Assembly: GCA_035578155.1 (NCBI GenBank)
Contig: JAPWDM010000006.1
Coordinates: forward strand, 14,524,305 to 14,588,304
DNA: 64,000 nt
Direction of reading: 5' to 3'
Source: Brachynemurus nebulosus
Lineage: Eukaryota; Arthropoda; Insecta; Neuroptera; Myrmeleontidae
Below, piece after piece: positions 1 to 12,512 of this stretch. The notes under the pieces were generated by a model, which worked only from the letters and a program-made list of their open reading frames with translations, was not told the origin of the DNA and ran no database searches. Every line of letters starts with the position of its first letter. Position 1 is the stretch's first letter. Made by a program: the position numbers and the translations under genes.

Positions 1-384
1 GATCAGTTGTTGGAGCTTTAGCTCGCTGATAATTCAAAAACTTCAACTAGGTAGCTAGGTTGGTATAGGTGGGTGGATGGGTAGTTGTTTGGTTTAGATA
101 CAGGGACGGATTCAGTACTAAAATTAGGAAGGGGTCACATTTGTTATGGATAGGTTTTCTTTTGGCTTTGAAAATATTAAAAAATTAATTAAGGTAGTGA
201 ATTCCACGTAAAATATAACGCATACTTGACAAAACTATCAGGGTTTTCCGAAATCCTAACCTTTCGGAACTCTAAAAATGTACTTACCTAAGTTAGCATT
301 AATAGAATGGCTTCAAAAACTAATAATTCTCTTTTAGTTTTTTTTCGATCTTTCAGTCGTTTCATTAGCGATTTTTTAGACACT

Positions 385-850
385 AAACAATTTCAGTAAA
401 ATTGATGATGCCACTAAATTAACAAAAATTCCGTTTTTCTCGAAGCAAACCATATTGAAGTGATTTGAATTAGGGTGATTGGTTGAATTACGGTAATTTA
501 GGTATAAACCATTTGTTTTTGCTATCAAAATGATCCAATTCCTTTTATAAATGTAACTGATCCAACAGAAGTTTTTTTCTGGTGGTCCTAATTTTGATAA
601 AACTAAAAAGAATGACTTCGAAAATTTATAATTCGCATCCAATTTCATCATTTTATTTACAGTTTTTAAGGAATTAAACAAATTTAATAAATTTGATAAT
701 GTTACTAAATTAAAAAAAAAAAAAATTTGTCTCGAAGCAAACCAGACTCTAGAGTAATTTAAATTAGGGTGATTAGTTGAGGTATTTTGCTATCAAAATG
801 ATCTAATTCGTTTTACAAGTATGACTAATTCGACCGGAACTTTTTTTTTC
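385..850. repeat. interspersed repeat, partly duplicated
   Basis: Two tandem half-copies of one unit. Phrases such as GAATTAGGGTGATTGGTTGA and TGCTATCAAAATGATC occur near 465-535 and again near 755-805. Further copies lie at about 22,960-23,690 (same strand) and 60,570-60,780 (opposite strand), sharing GTGATTAGTTGAATTA-type and GGTCCTAAT-type segments. No open frame of note, no clear termini and no target duplication are visible, so the class is unknown. A multicopy transposon fragment is the safest reading. Confidence 0.6.
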
Positions 851-877
851 GAAGCAACGGAGGATTTTGGAAATCTG

Positions 878-1687
878 CACGGAGAGAAAATTCATATAAA
901 AGTTACTCTGTTCAGCACTACAATCGACGTGTAAAAGGAGAACATATTCAATTTTGCACGGTAAAAATATAAAAATTATAATTAATCATAGAAAACTTAA
1001 AGGATAGAATATTCTTTCCGTAATATTAGCTCCGTAAAATTTGTAAAACAGCACAGTAAAAAGTTCCATTGCCGACAAAAAAATATTTTTTAATTGTTTT
1101 TCTTACAAAAATTACCATGCTGTATTATAATATTTGAAATGCTATCTGCTAATAGTAGAAAGAAAGAAAGAGAAAGAAGGTTGTGTGTGTTGTGAACGCT
1201 GTTGAAATGTACCTCATTCATAGCAAGTCACATAGCCAACCATAGGTTTGGACGACCAATTTGGTCGGACGAGTCGGACCAAGCACCTTGATCCATTAGA
1301 CTGTGTTACAAGCAGCAAGCAGTATTCATTACATTGTGGTAGAGGACGGGGATGTCACCGTTTAATTCATCATTTTGTTATTTCACTATCTTTAGTATTA
1401 GAATATATGGTTGGCAATCATTTTTGTATGCATCACAAAGTTCTTACAGGTACCGCCTAAGCAACATAAGGTTGCGGGTCAGATGCGCAAATGAAAGAGT
1501 ACGACAACAAGAATTAAACTATAACATATATGCATAAGAGTGTGATATAAGTTGTGTTAGCACATTAAATTTTACCATGCTAGTACATATTTTTTATTTT
1601 GGTCTTCGATCGCGCACGCATTATAAGAGAGCATGGTAATTTTTCTGAAATTTTATCTACAAAAATTATATGATTTTTCTCTCCGTG
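878..1687. mobile_element. 0.8-kb MITE, CACGGAGAG family, copy 1
   Basis: The element starts CACGGAGAGAAAATT and ends in the reverse complement, TTTTCTCTCCGTG. The outer 100 bp on the left matches each arm of the palindromic MITE at 60,186. A second, inverted full-length copy lies at 31,147-31,951. The other two copies are flanked by TA on both sides, as expected of Tc1/mariner-type insertion, whereas this copy is flanked by TG and TG. The middle (about 1,190-1,500) is strikingly conserved between the two long copies and leaves a frame of about 70 codons open from a TTG. That frame matches no family I know and has no ATG start. Confidence 0.85.
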
Positions 1688-2191
1688 TGTAATTAATTTC
1701 CAGTTTTATTATTCTGTCAAATTTTAGTACACAGTTTGGTGACGTCATCAGAAAAAGCCACAATAAAATTTGAATTAATCTCTGTTCAAGATCGAAAGTC
1801 GTGACCCCCATGACCACCTCCATGTATTCGCTCCTGGTTTAGTAATGGTAAATACACGTGTATGTTTTGTATGCTGTTCAGTTTCAGTTGAGTCCACGAT
1901 TAAATTTATATTACACCCATAGTATGGCCAGACCGGTCCACGTATGATGATTAATATATGCAAATTCAAACCGAAAACAATTTCAAATATTCAATAATTC
2001 CAAAAATTTTATACTTGAATACATTATGCTTATCTAGTTCCCATGTAGTATTAAAAACATGGCACGCGTATACGGGGTGTTCACGAATGTTCGAATGATA
2101 TAAACGCAAAATGTGTAGAATTCACAATGGAAATCGCTACAATATTGGATAGTGTGATTGCAATGAAGAAATTGCAGGCAAAAATCGGAAA

Positions 2192-3021
2192 TCTACTTAA
2201 TAAATCTCTAACACTGACTGACTCATAGAGAACCCACAGCCTAAACCGATGGGTTTAGAACCATGAAATTTTACACAGGAGTTCCTTATATAACCTATGT
2301 CGTCCTAAATTCGTCCCCTAAATTGGTTAAATGGGGGATGAAAATTTGTATGGAAATTCGTCGTTTTTTAAATTAAAGATATACAGTTGATCCTTTTTTT
2401 GTGCGGTGGAGGGGACCGCATAAAAAAATTCGCACAAAAAAAAATATTTTCAAAATATCATAAATAGCTATAAAAAGTCTAGTTCGGTCCAGATTGTACA
2501 AAAAGCTTTTTTTATGCGGTTGGTCGGGACCGCATAAAGAAAGTTTCATCGAAAAAACATCACTCAAAATGCTCAAAACTTAGAAATTTTTCTTAGAAAT
2601 TGCTTCTGTAAACAAGATAAAGCCTTAATTTACACGTAGGAACATTTTATTTCCTTTTTATAATATTATGAAAATTTTAAAAAATACATCTTTAACAAAA
2701 TTAAATGATGCAATAATTTATGTTCTTATGCAATGTATTGATTAAATGCTTAAAAGTCGTTAAAAAGTATTTTTATCAACGAAAGTTATTATAGTAATTG
2801 TTTAAGTTTCTTACTGTCTCGTGACTTTGATTCACATTATGCATTTTAATGGCCATTTTTTACAAACCGCATAAAAAAAATCGCAAAAAAAACGCACAAA
2901 AAAAGACCGCATAAAAATACGCACGAAAAAAAAATTATACATTATTTAATAAATCTTTGACACTGACTGATATCCTGAGATGTTGTCGATGGTAAATCCC
3001 ATCGATTGGGTATACGGCTAG
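2192..3021 (+). mobile_element. Helitron-like element interrupted by a mariner-like insertion
   Basis: It begins TCTACTTAATAAATCTCTAA after an A and ends GGTATACGGCTAG before a T, which is the A|TC...CTRR|T rule of Helitrons. A short hairpin (GATGG, six-base loop, CCATC) sits about 15 bases before the CTAG end. The 5' part shares the CACTGACTGACT run and the CACAGCCTAAACCGATGGG-type segment with the array at 43,693-44,592. About 560 bp in the middle is a separate GCGGT-family element. It is non-autonomous, with no Rep/helicase sequence. The assignment rests on termini and hairpin only. Confidence 0.6.
2382..2940. mobile_element. mariner-like GCGGT-family element, nested
   Basis: It begins TACAGTTGATCC followed by a T-run and GTGCGGTGG, and contains repeated phrases TATGCGGT, GACCGCATAAA and CATAAATAGCTATAAAAAG. 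Related copies lie at 10,990-11,196, 16,445-16,833, 41,126-41,527 and 48,631-49,345. The 41-kb copy shows the intact termini, CAGCTGAACCT with flanking TA, which suggests a Tc1/mariner-type MITE. The right terminus here is degraded and its boundary is approximate. It interrupts the Helitron-like element, so it is the younger insertion. Confidence 0.6.
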
Positions 3022-3342
3022 TTGAAAATATTTCCCGACTGTATACAAAATTTAAACTGTACAAATCCAATTCTACGCATATAATGAACACACTATACCT
3101 ATAGAATTTTTGCCTTTATGGTAATGTATATGCTTAATATTTTAATTCTGGATGGTTGAACAGTATAAAGGCTGATAGGTATGTGTATATCAAAATATAA
3201 AATTAAAAATACATCCATGATTTGTTCAACATTTGAGAATTTTAATAAAATAAAATTGATGTTTATTTTTGTTTCAAATCTCTTAGGCGTATGTTGCATC
3301 CTTATACATGGGCTTTATTGGCCCAATACTCAGGCTCAAAAA

Positions 3343-3768
3343 TGTTGTATTTTTTTTTTTTTAATTTTATCATAGAAAAAAAGTTAGGACAGATTTTTAC
3401 AGCAATAAAAATAGTACAAAACATTTCATTGGTCATTTCATTGTAGGTAAACGCGATAACAATGAAACAAAAATTCGTATCGATAAATTTAACTGATTTC
3501 AGAACCATAGTAACAATGTATTATACCAGTTTATTTTATTCGTTAAGGTGTATTAACGTATTACACTTGAGTTTTATATTTGTTCTGAATAAATTTGTGT
3601 TTTATCCAACACAAATTTCTTGCCTAGAAAGCAATTTAACTCAAAGAACGCTGTTGCGTTTTTGTTAGTTAACAGTTCTTCTCGTTAAATTGCTAGGCAA
3701 CAAATATTCGTTAGATAAACGCAAATTTATTCGAAAAAATACAAACCTCTCGTGTAATAATAAGTGGT
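3343..3768 (+). repeat. repeat unit, left copy of an inverted pair
   Basis: This block reappears inverted at 6,582-7,028. Shared phrases include AACAAAAATTCGTAT, AGAACCATAGTAACAATGTA and TCTCGTTAAATTGCTAGGC. The last 200 bp form a TA-flanked foldback MITE (separate entry). The two copies are divergent, so they look like independent insertions or an old duplication rather than a recent inversion. Confidence 0.7.
3561..3757. mobile_element. foldback MITE with TTACAC ends
   Basis: Inverted arms: TTACACTTGAGTTTTATATT on the left pairs with a right end reading CTCTCGTGTAA. Both flanks are TA, so a Tc1/mariner-type origin is likely. The arms extend inwards through GAATAAATTT and a CTTGCCTAG / CTAGGCAAC pair to a short centre. 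A more decayed copy lies within the inverted block at about 6,593-6,812. Confidence 0.65.
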
Positions 3769-4366
3769 AATATCACAAAACCGACTTCAAAAATAAACCC
3801 GAAATTTGCTTCGAATGACAAGTAATAGATAGGTACTTTATTGTACAGATATTCGCGTTTTTCATCATGCTGGTGGGTCCTCGTCAATAGTGCCAATTTC
3901 GAAATTTTTAATGATACATGATAGTTTCGCTAACAGATATCAATTGTACGTACATCGAATCTCTGACAGAATTTAAAATCGAAATAAAATATAAAATCAG
4001 TTCCGGAACCAGATTCCACTTTTGAAATTGATATTACATAACGAGAAACCAATAAATTATATTTATTTTTGGGTAATCCCATAAAAATCTAACAAATTTC
4101 AAATTTTGTCCTCAAAACTGTTTTCGAGGTGTTGCCTCGTCAAAACTTTTGTGGTGGGCAGCAAAAAATTTTACCTTTGCCCAATTGTTTTAATTAAAAA
4201 GTTCAGTGACGCACTTGACACTGCGGTAGCTTTTTGACATAAAGACACAGAATTGGGAAAAAACCGGAAAACAAACCCATCTGGTAAGTAATTACTGCAA
4301 TTTTTGTATTCATATAATGTAAAAGCCCCTATAATACCGGAACACGATCATATGTCCGAACAGTTT

Positions 4367-4368
<2 letters not shown>

Positions 4369-4456
<88 letters not shown>
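4369..4456. repeat. (AT)n microsatellite
   Basis: Uninterrupted AT dinucleotide tract of about 88 bp, inside the AAAAGCCCC element. It creates a spurious long minus-strand frame of alternating Y and I. Confidence 0.98.
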
Positions 4457-4460
<4 letters not shown>

Positions 4461-4572
4461 GAAGTTATTTCTGAAGGAGATCTCTGATAACAAAAATTAT
4501 TATTAATGGAATGATTATTTTTCAATTTAAATTCACCTCACATTTAATGTTTCCTTACTTAGTTAAAGAAAT

Positions 4573-4576
<4 letters not shown>

Positions 4577-4631
<55 letters not shown>
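4577..4631. repeat. (AT)n microsatellite
   Basis: Second AT dinucleotide tract, about 55 bp, in the same transposon. It is separated from the first by about 120 bp of unique AT-rich sequence. Confidence 0.97.
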
Positions 4632-4634
<3 letters not shown>

Positions 4635-5194
4635 AATTTTTCATAATAATAAAATTATAAAATTTTCTCCTTAAGGACCCACAAAAAAATAAAAAATATA
4701 AAAAAATTCGCTAGACCTTTTTATATTATTTTTTTTATATTTTTTTTAAATTTTTTTTATATTTTTTATTTTTTTGTGGGTCCTTAAGGGGAAAATTTTA
4801 TTATTATGTATAATCCAGCCCACAGTACGGCTCAATATAGTGATTTGATAAACAATTTTTGTTGAATACAGTATTCTGATCCTTTATTTTTGTCTGATAA
4901 TTAAATCATTCTATGTTTCCTACTTTGACGTTTAGTTGTCACTCTATATGTGTCATATTACTCATATTTCACGTCTGTTTGTATATCGGTTCCCAACTTC
5001 TAATGTCATTAATATTTCTCTGTTTGGATAAGTATAGATGTCGACATTTTGTAAAAGAAAAACATTAATAAATAAAAATTTTTGGGTGGTATTTTTTTAA
5101 AAACAGAAAAATGGGTGCTTAATTTATTTGTCAATTTTTATAAGCCATTTTAATTAGACACCTAAAAATAGTGTTCCGGTATAGGGGCTTTTAC

Positions 5195-6581
5195 GTTAAC
5201 TTGTAAAATATAATTTCAAACAATTTCATCAAAACCATTTTATAAAAATGAGCGCTTTAGTGGATAATGGAGCTGTCACCATTTTCTAAATAAAATTTGT
5301 TGAAGATTCTTCTTCTCGGTCGGTTGCCGTTGTCATCCATTTTCACAGTATACACATACATACATACACATTCAGTCGGTCGGTAAACTTCAATTAAAAT
5401 AATAAAATGAAACGATTAAATTCTAGTGGTCCAGTAAATGGGAACAATTGTTGTCACGTTTAGATTTGATGACACGCTGAGAGCCAACGCCAGCCAACAG
5501 TGGAACAGTGGTACAGTCGGTAAAGTGTAGACACACATCTACTACTATGCCGCATTAGAACAGCTACCCATAGTTCTGACTAAAGAAAATATTAAGTACC
5601 ATAAGTTTCACTGCAACTATAAACATATAATACGCCTGGCTCTAACATCACGAATTTCGTAATTTTTATAGCTTCGAATAATGGTTAAAAATTCATCTTG
5701 TGTCATTTTTTCCACTCTTTTCGGTGGTATAAAAAAATATGGAAAATCTTATATCCGCTTTTAGGAATCAGATGAGACTAGCTAACAAACTCATCTAAGA
5801 TTTTTGGACTTTGAACGTTTTTACGAAATTTCATCAAAATTGGATGTTTCGTTCGAGAGTTATCGTACAAACGCATACATACATACATAAATACATATTT
5901 TTAATTTATATATTTAAATATATATATTTATATTTAAAATATTTCTAAAACAAGTTTCTATCACTCTCCCGGATTTAAATTTTACCATGACACTTACTGT
6001 AATAACTGGATTTGGTGAATCGTTAAAAGAATGATGATGATGTTGAAATTTTCAATGTTTGTCCAATCGAATTTTTACGATTTAATCCCAACTCAATTTT
6101 TTCCTCATTTTGCAGCTATTAAGATGAAATTGGGTTTGTAGGCAACTACTAATAATCCCAAATTAAATTTTTTTAGGGAATTTTTTGTATCGAAAAAATT
6201 GAAGTGGAAAATATTTTTTTCACGTACCCCCTTCGCGAGAGGTGCTATTGGAGAGGCTTTTTAAAGACGAGTTGAAAAAAAATTCGATATTATTACGACT
6301 TCTAGCAAGGGTTTCCCAAAAAAATTTCTTACTAGATTGTAAGCTACAACTTTCTTTTTTGCGTACTATTCAAAAGATGACTTTTTCTAATTTCTGGTTT
6401 TCTAAAATACTGACAGACTATAAGCAGACCAGGCTAGATAATTTTTCAATTTATTTATTTTTAATTTTTTCCTTATTAATACCTAACTATATATTTTAAA
6501 CGACTTTTAATTCGGGTATAATTTTTTTCAGGACAAAAAAATTATAATCATATTAAAATTTCTTTCTTTTTCCAAACAATA
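5195..6581. other. no gene seen; one repeat fragment
   Basis: No supportable gene. Around 5,826-5,890 is a fragment with the phrase TTCGTTCGAGAGTTATCG followed by CATACATACATA. The same phrase recurs at about 20,528 and, inverted, at about 34,180, so it is an interspersed repeat end. The 85-codon plus-strand frame at 6,242 lacks an ATG and resembles nothing known. Confidence 0.5.
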
Positions 6582-7028
6582 TTCACTTATTTTTATACGA
6601 GAGGTTTTTACTTTTTCGAATAAATTTGGATTTGTCTAACGAAAATTTGTTGCCTAGCAATTTAACGAGAAGAACTGTCAGCTAACAAAAACGCGAAAAG
6701 CGAACCTGAAGCGTTCTTGGATTGACAGTTCTTCGATTTAAATTACCCTTAGGCAAGAAATCTGAGTTGTAGAAAACAGAAATTTATTCAGAAAAAATAT
6801 AAAACTCAAGTACGAATAAAATAAATTAGTATAATTCATATTATTTTTTAATACATTGTTACTATGGTTCTAAAATCAGTAAAGTTTACCAATACGAATT
6901 TTTGTTTCGTTTTATCGTATTTGTCTACAATTAAATAACCAGTGAAATGTTTTGTACCATTTTATTCGCTATAAAAATCTGTCCTAATTTTTTTTCCATG
7001 GTAAAAGTGAAAAAAACTACAATATTCT
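6582..7028 (-). repeat. repeat unit, right copy of the inverted pair
   Basis: Reverse-complement counterpart of 3,343-3,768, including a decayed version of the TTACAC foldback MITE. Together the copies flank about 2.8 kb. The right copy carries small insertions relative to the left, for example in the AGAACTGTCA / TGACAGTTCT part. Confidence 0.65.
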
Positions 7029-7656
7029 TCTTGTCAACAAAAAATTTTTAGATCTTAGGTAATTATTTAACTCTAATTGTTTTCTAAATGTACCTTAAAC
7101 TGACTATACATAATTCGGATCAATTATGACAACGCTCTGTTTTAAATTACTATAATTATTATAATGTAAATCAGCACACTGTAGAACAAAAGAATAAACC
7201 AATGGCGGCAATTCAAACTATATTAGATTAAAATAGTTTTTTTTTTGCTTAATAATAGGCTATTATGAAAGACAATTAACATTTGAAATGGAAACAGTTA
7301 TGACATTAAAATTTCCTATATTTAATTTGCATTGTAACGTCCGGTATTAGCTATATGCTGAGTAGCGGAACGGGAAACTAGCAAGTCTCGTTAATATTAA
7401 ATAATTTGTCCTCAAGAGAAATAATATAATACGTGGTCGGTCTTGAGAACATTATATAAATGCATGGACTAGGTACTTACTCGTATATACACAGCTAGTG
7501 GAGATACCTTCGTTTTATATTTTGATTGTATTTGAAGCATTTTTTAAAATTAAATTTGCAATCATTTCTAATATTGCAAAAGTTTTTCGATATATATATT
7601 TATATTCTTGCATTTATGTCCAACAGCTAAATGGCGTCAATACCGAAGCCATTTAA

Positions 7657-8322
7657 GGGGATATTCTAGTCTAGCGGCTCCATTTTGAGGTGATTTTACG
7701 GGCTTAATAAAAAAAAAAAAAACGACAGTAAACATTCCTAGTATCCATTTTTTTCAGTTTTTTTATTGATATTTGAAAAGTATAAAAATGTATAAAAATT
7801 TAAAAAAAATTCAAAATTGAAATCTGGCAGACCGGCAAAGTGAGGGCTCAAAAAAAAAGGTGTCTCCTGGTTAACGTGATTGCAACCCTCCTGGTGATCT
7901 AAAACATAAAATTTTAGTTGATTTGAAAAAAAAAACACTTTTTTACAAAATGGCGTCCATTTAAAAAAAAAATCGTTTTCTCGCCTCCTTTTTTCAACTT
8001 TGGAATTTTTTTAAAAATAGTAAAAAAAAAAGTTCCATAAACCCCTACGTTGGACCAATTTTGATAGTATTAGGAAGGTTTGTACAAAATTTTAAGTAAA
8101 TCGGTGGATTAACCGTATCGAAAAAAGTAGTTTCGAGTAATTTGTATTAAAAATTAGAATTTAACACTGAAAAGATACACAGAACAAAGGGAAAAAATCA
8201 CCATAACTCCGAAAATGATTCGAATTTTCGTAAATTCTATTAGAGGCGTATAAGGTCTAAACTTTGAAAATATGAAGAAAACAACAATCCCTTTTTTTGA
8301 ATTTTTAGACTAGGACACCCCC
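7657..8322. mobile_element. TTAA-flanked element, copy 1
   Basis: Ends read TTAA|GGGGATATTCTAGTCTA and TAGACTAGGACACCCCC|TTAA. The TTAA on both sides and the G-run/C-run termini suggest a piggyBac-type or other TTAA-specific non-autonomous element. A second copy lies at 37,272-37,912 and a decayed one at about 63,278. Shared internal phrases include CAACCCTCCTGGTGATCT and AAATGGCGTCCATTTAAAA. No transposase remains. Confidence 0.75.
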
Positions 8323-8649
8323 TTAAAACATAAAGATTTTGTTAAAAAGTATGTATGGGAAATTTTTGGGTCCGCTTCGTTTAAATACGTGTATTTTTTT
8401 TATTAGGTATAAAATGAGAACTCTAAAGGTATAAATTATCATTGTTAATACACGATAAAAATAAAAATTTTTTGAAACAATATTTGTAACATTTTTTTTA
8501 AAACCCATAAATTATTCATATTAAAATGTTGCAATATTTGCGTTAATAATATCTTTATAAAATATTGCAGCATAAATTTTGAAATATTTGTTGTGCAATT
8601 TTACAAAAATTGTACAATTAGTGTAAATCTGTACACTACTGCAGCAAAA

Positions 8650-8994
8650 TTTTAGAGACGGAAACTCTTTATTACGGGAAAATGTCTCATTTCCTCGGGA
8701 AAATAGAAAAACCATTTTGACCATATGCACACATTATGCAAAAACTATTGAACGGATTTTGATGAAACTTGATACGGTGATAACTTATTACCTGGGTCAA
8801 CATCTAAGATACTTTTCATTACGGTAAAATGTCTCCTTCCCTCGGGAAAATGTGAAAACCATTTTGAGCATATGCATGCAATACGCAAAAACTCTTGTTC
8901 TATGCAAGTTCTTTATTATTATTACACTTATATAGGTACTTCTGATTGATTTTATAACAATACATCACGCGAACGACGTGGCAGGTACAGCTAG
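8650..8994 (+). mobile_element. Helitron-like 3' portion with internal duplication
   Basis: It ends GGTACAGCTAG before a T, with a CACG...CGTG hairpin just upstream, matching the 3' end of the complete copy at 27,019-27,476 (minus strand). A segment with AAAATGTCTC, CCTCGGGAAAAT and ACCATTTTGA occurs twice, at about 8,670-8,740 and 8,826-8,890, so part of the element is duplicated. The 5' terminus is missing or unrecognised. Confidence 0.55.
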
Positions 8995-10359
<1,365 letters not shown>

Positions 10360-10624
10360 GGTGCCCCTCATAACAACACTATTTCTGTACATAATTTACG
10401 AGGTAACGCTGGAGAGATTTTTTCAAATTTGTTCATAATTTTTATTTTACAATAACAAATTTTTTCCGCAAAAATCCTGTTTTTCCGTTCTAAGTGTTCC
10501 AAAAAAGTGAAAAATTGAAATTTTGAGAATCTCTCCCAGCGTTACCTGAGGAAAATTATTATCTAACGAATGAACTTTAATTTTTTTATTTCGGATGATC
10601 CAGCACCAAGTTATAAGGGGCACC
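10360..10624. mobile_element. foldback MITE with GGTGCCCCT ends
   Basis: Terminal inverted repeats GGTGCCCCTCATAAC and GTTATAAGGGGCACC. A second pair of arms lies further in: GAGGTAACGCTGGAGAGATT near 10,400 against AATCTCTCCCAGCGTTACCT near 10,529. The whole 265 bp can fold on itself. The flanks do not show a convincing duplication, so the superfamily is open. Confidence 0.7.
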
Positions 10625-10989
10625 GTAATTTTACTTTTTTCTGAGACACGTTCGAATAATTGCTGCCATCACTGTATTTTTTAATATTTCTTCGTGAAAA
10701 TTTTATACAAGATTCTTCGAATGTTATACTTTAATGTACCACTGGTTTTAATAAAGAGATTTCGACTGTGTCGTCACAAAAAAATAATAAAAACATGCCT
10801 TTTTTTGTACGAATTAACATTACCCTCTCCTTAAAAGCGCTAATAAATCTTTTTGCTTATTTAAAATTCATGCTTTTTTTAACATGGTAGAATGTACATT
10901 TCTTGTTAAAATTTTCGTACGTTTGATCATATTGATGATCCCATGGGTCTGTTTGGAAGATATTGAAACGTTTTGCCCCTCGGAGTGTT

Positions 10990-11196
10990 TTTTAATTCGT
11001 AGAAAAGAAATGGTGAGGTTTTGAGCGTTTTGAGTTATGTATTTTCGATGAAATTTTTTTTATGCGGTCCCGATCCACCGCACAAAAAAAGCTTTTTTTA
11101 CAATCTGGACCGAACTAAACTTTTTATAGCTATTTATGATAGTTTTGAATATATTCTTGAATATATCCACTGTATAAGAAAAGGATCAGCTGTACA
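10990..11196. mobile_element. GCGGT-family mariner-like fragment
   Basis: Truncated copy sharing TTTTGAGCG, TATGCGGTCCCGATCCACCG, CTTTTTATAGCTATTTATGA and the terminal AGGATCAGCTGTA with the other GCGGT copies. Only the right end is present. Confidence 0.6.
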
Positions 11197-12313
11197 ATAA
11201 ATAGTTATAGTAAGAAAATTTATTGATGCAAAATGAGTTTTTGTAACAAATCAATTGAAAATGTTTGAATCAAAAACACCTGCTTTTAATATTTTAACAA
11301 TTTTAAACATAAATTTTAAGTGTTCTTTTGAACCAGTACCTAGCACTAGTAGCAGCATAGACCACATGTTTTATGTCGAATCACGTGCTTAGAATAAATT
11401 ATTGGCGTCTATATATGTGGCGAGTTTTTGTATGTAAAAACCATTTTACATTCATAATTGAATAGTTCTAATGTATAGTATAAAAGTGTGGCGTGAGCTT
11501 TTCTAATTACTACAAACATTAGCTTTAATATATACGTTATCGAATAGTTTTGTACGGTTTCTTTATAACAATTGCTATATCTGAAAATTGTTATCACTAA
11601 CTCGTAAAGTTAGAAAAAAAGTTTCAGTGAATTTTGTCGAAACGAGCTAAGAGTACCTTTTCAGTAGTTATTAAAATTAATTAAACGCCTGAAGCTTTTA
11701 TAAATTATGTTGCATATTGCTTCAAACTTCACTCAAAAGTTATTTTATTTTTTTAGCCCATTATTATATAAAAGCTTTTCTTTAAAAAACATTTTTTTAC
11801 TTTAATTTTTTCTTTTTATATTAAATATTTTTGGGTTTTGTATTACGTTCGTGTTGAAAGGTAAACAAAAATATTTCTTATTTTGGGTTAAGATACAAAA
11901 TGGTGATGCGATTTTTCCCGTAGATGTAAGCGGTGAGCAGGGTAACAATCCTCAAACAGCATTCAAAGAGTTACAAATAATTTTTTTTGTTATTTGGAAA
12001 AAAGTCTGGCAAATGAGCATCAAAATGAGTACTCGCTTTGAAAATATCAAACACAGTATTTAAAGAAAAATACTTTTTCTTAAAACAAATAATAAAATTA
12101 TATAGAAACAGCGTCCGAATAAACTGACATATTTATCCACCTTTAGCGTTTTATTCGAACTTTTTGTCCCCTCCAGGCAAAAGCTCATATAGCGAATATC
12201 TAATTTTAGACATTTGAAGCAATATCTTATTAAAATAGAGAAAATAACATTCGAGAATAGGGAATTATCGTTATTATTTATATTCCTAGAAATATAACAA
12301 TATCACATAGATA
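11197..12313. other. no gene seen
   Basis: AT-rich sequence without a supportable gene or complete mobile element. The plus-strand 70-codon frame at 11,851 has no recognisable domain, starts at a GTG and is treated as chance. Confidence 0.4.
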
Positions 12314-12493
12314 ATTGAAGACATGAGTGGATAAAGGTGTAATGTAACATTTTTATATTATAATTTTACAGTAGAAGTGCCTGAAAGTTTTTATTTACAT
12401 ATACTTCCCATGCATGGAATATTTCAATATTTGACAAAAAATGAATTTCTGAAAAAATGTTACATAATACCTTTATCCACTCATGTCTTCAAT
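12314..12493. mobile_element. foldback MITE with ATTGAAGACATGAG ends, copy 1
   Basis: A left end of about 40 bp (ATTGAAGACATGAGTGGATA then AAGGTGTAATGTAACA) is inverted at the right as TGTTACATAATACCTTTATC then CACTCATGTCTTCAAT. A second, longer and more decayed copy lies at 18,950-19,188, sharing CTTCTACTGTAAAATTATA-type and CATGGGAAGTATA-type internal sequence in reverse. It abuts the pogo-like element. Confidence 0.75.
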
Positions 12494-12512
12494 TTATTAT
12501 AGGTCACATATA

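Larger units (their letters stand above)
4319..5194. mobile_element. TIR element with AAAAGCCCC ends holding two (AT)n tracts
   Basis: Left end GTAAAAGCCCCTATAATACC and right end GGTATAGGGGCTTTTAC are inverted repeats continuing into CGGAACAC / GTGTTCCG. A stray end of the same family occurs at 62,451-62,502. Inside are two long (AT)n tracts and a large AT-rich hairpin whose arms (about 4,641-4,710 and 4,748-4,807) share CCTTAAGGACCCAC / GTGGGTCCTTAAGG. No coding sequence is present. The superfamily is unknown because no target duplication can be read. Confidence 0.7.

Noticed and set aside
1248..1460. 70-codon frame shared between the two 0.8-kb MITE copies, as a gene
   Set aside because: No ATG in the shared part, no known family, and conservation may only reflect recent transposition. 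Kept as a finding, not as a gene.
4310..4525. Minus-strand frame of alternating I and Y
   Set aside because: Pure translation of the (AT)n tract, as are similar frames at 9,318 and 54,682.
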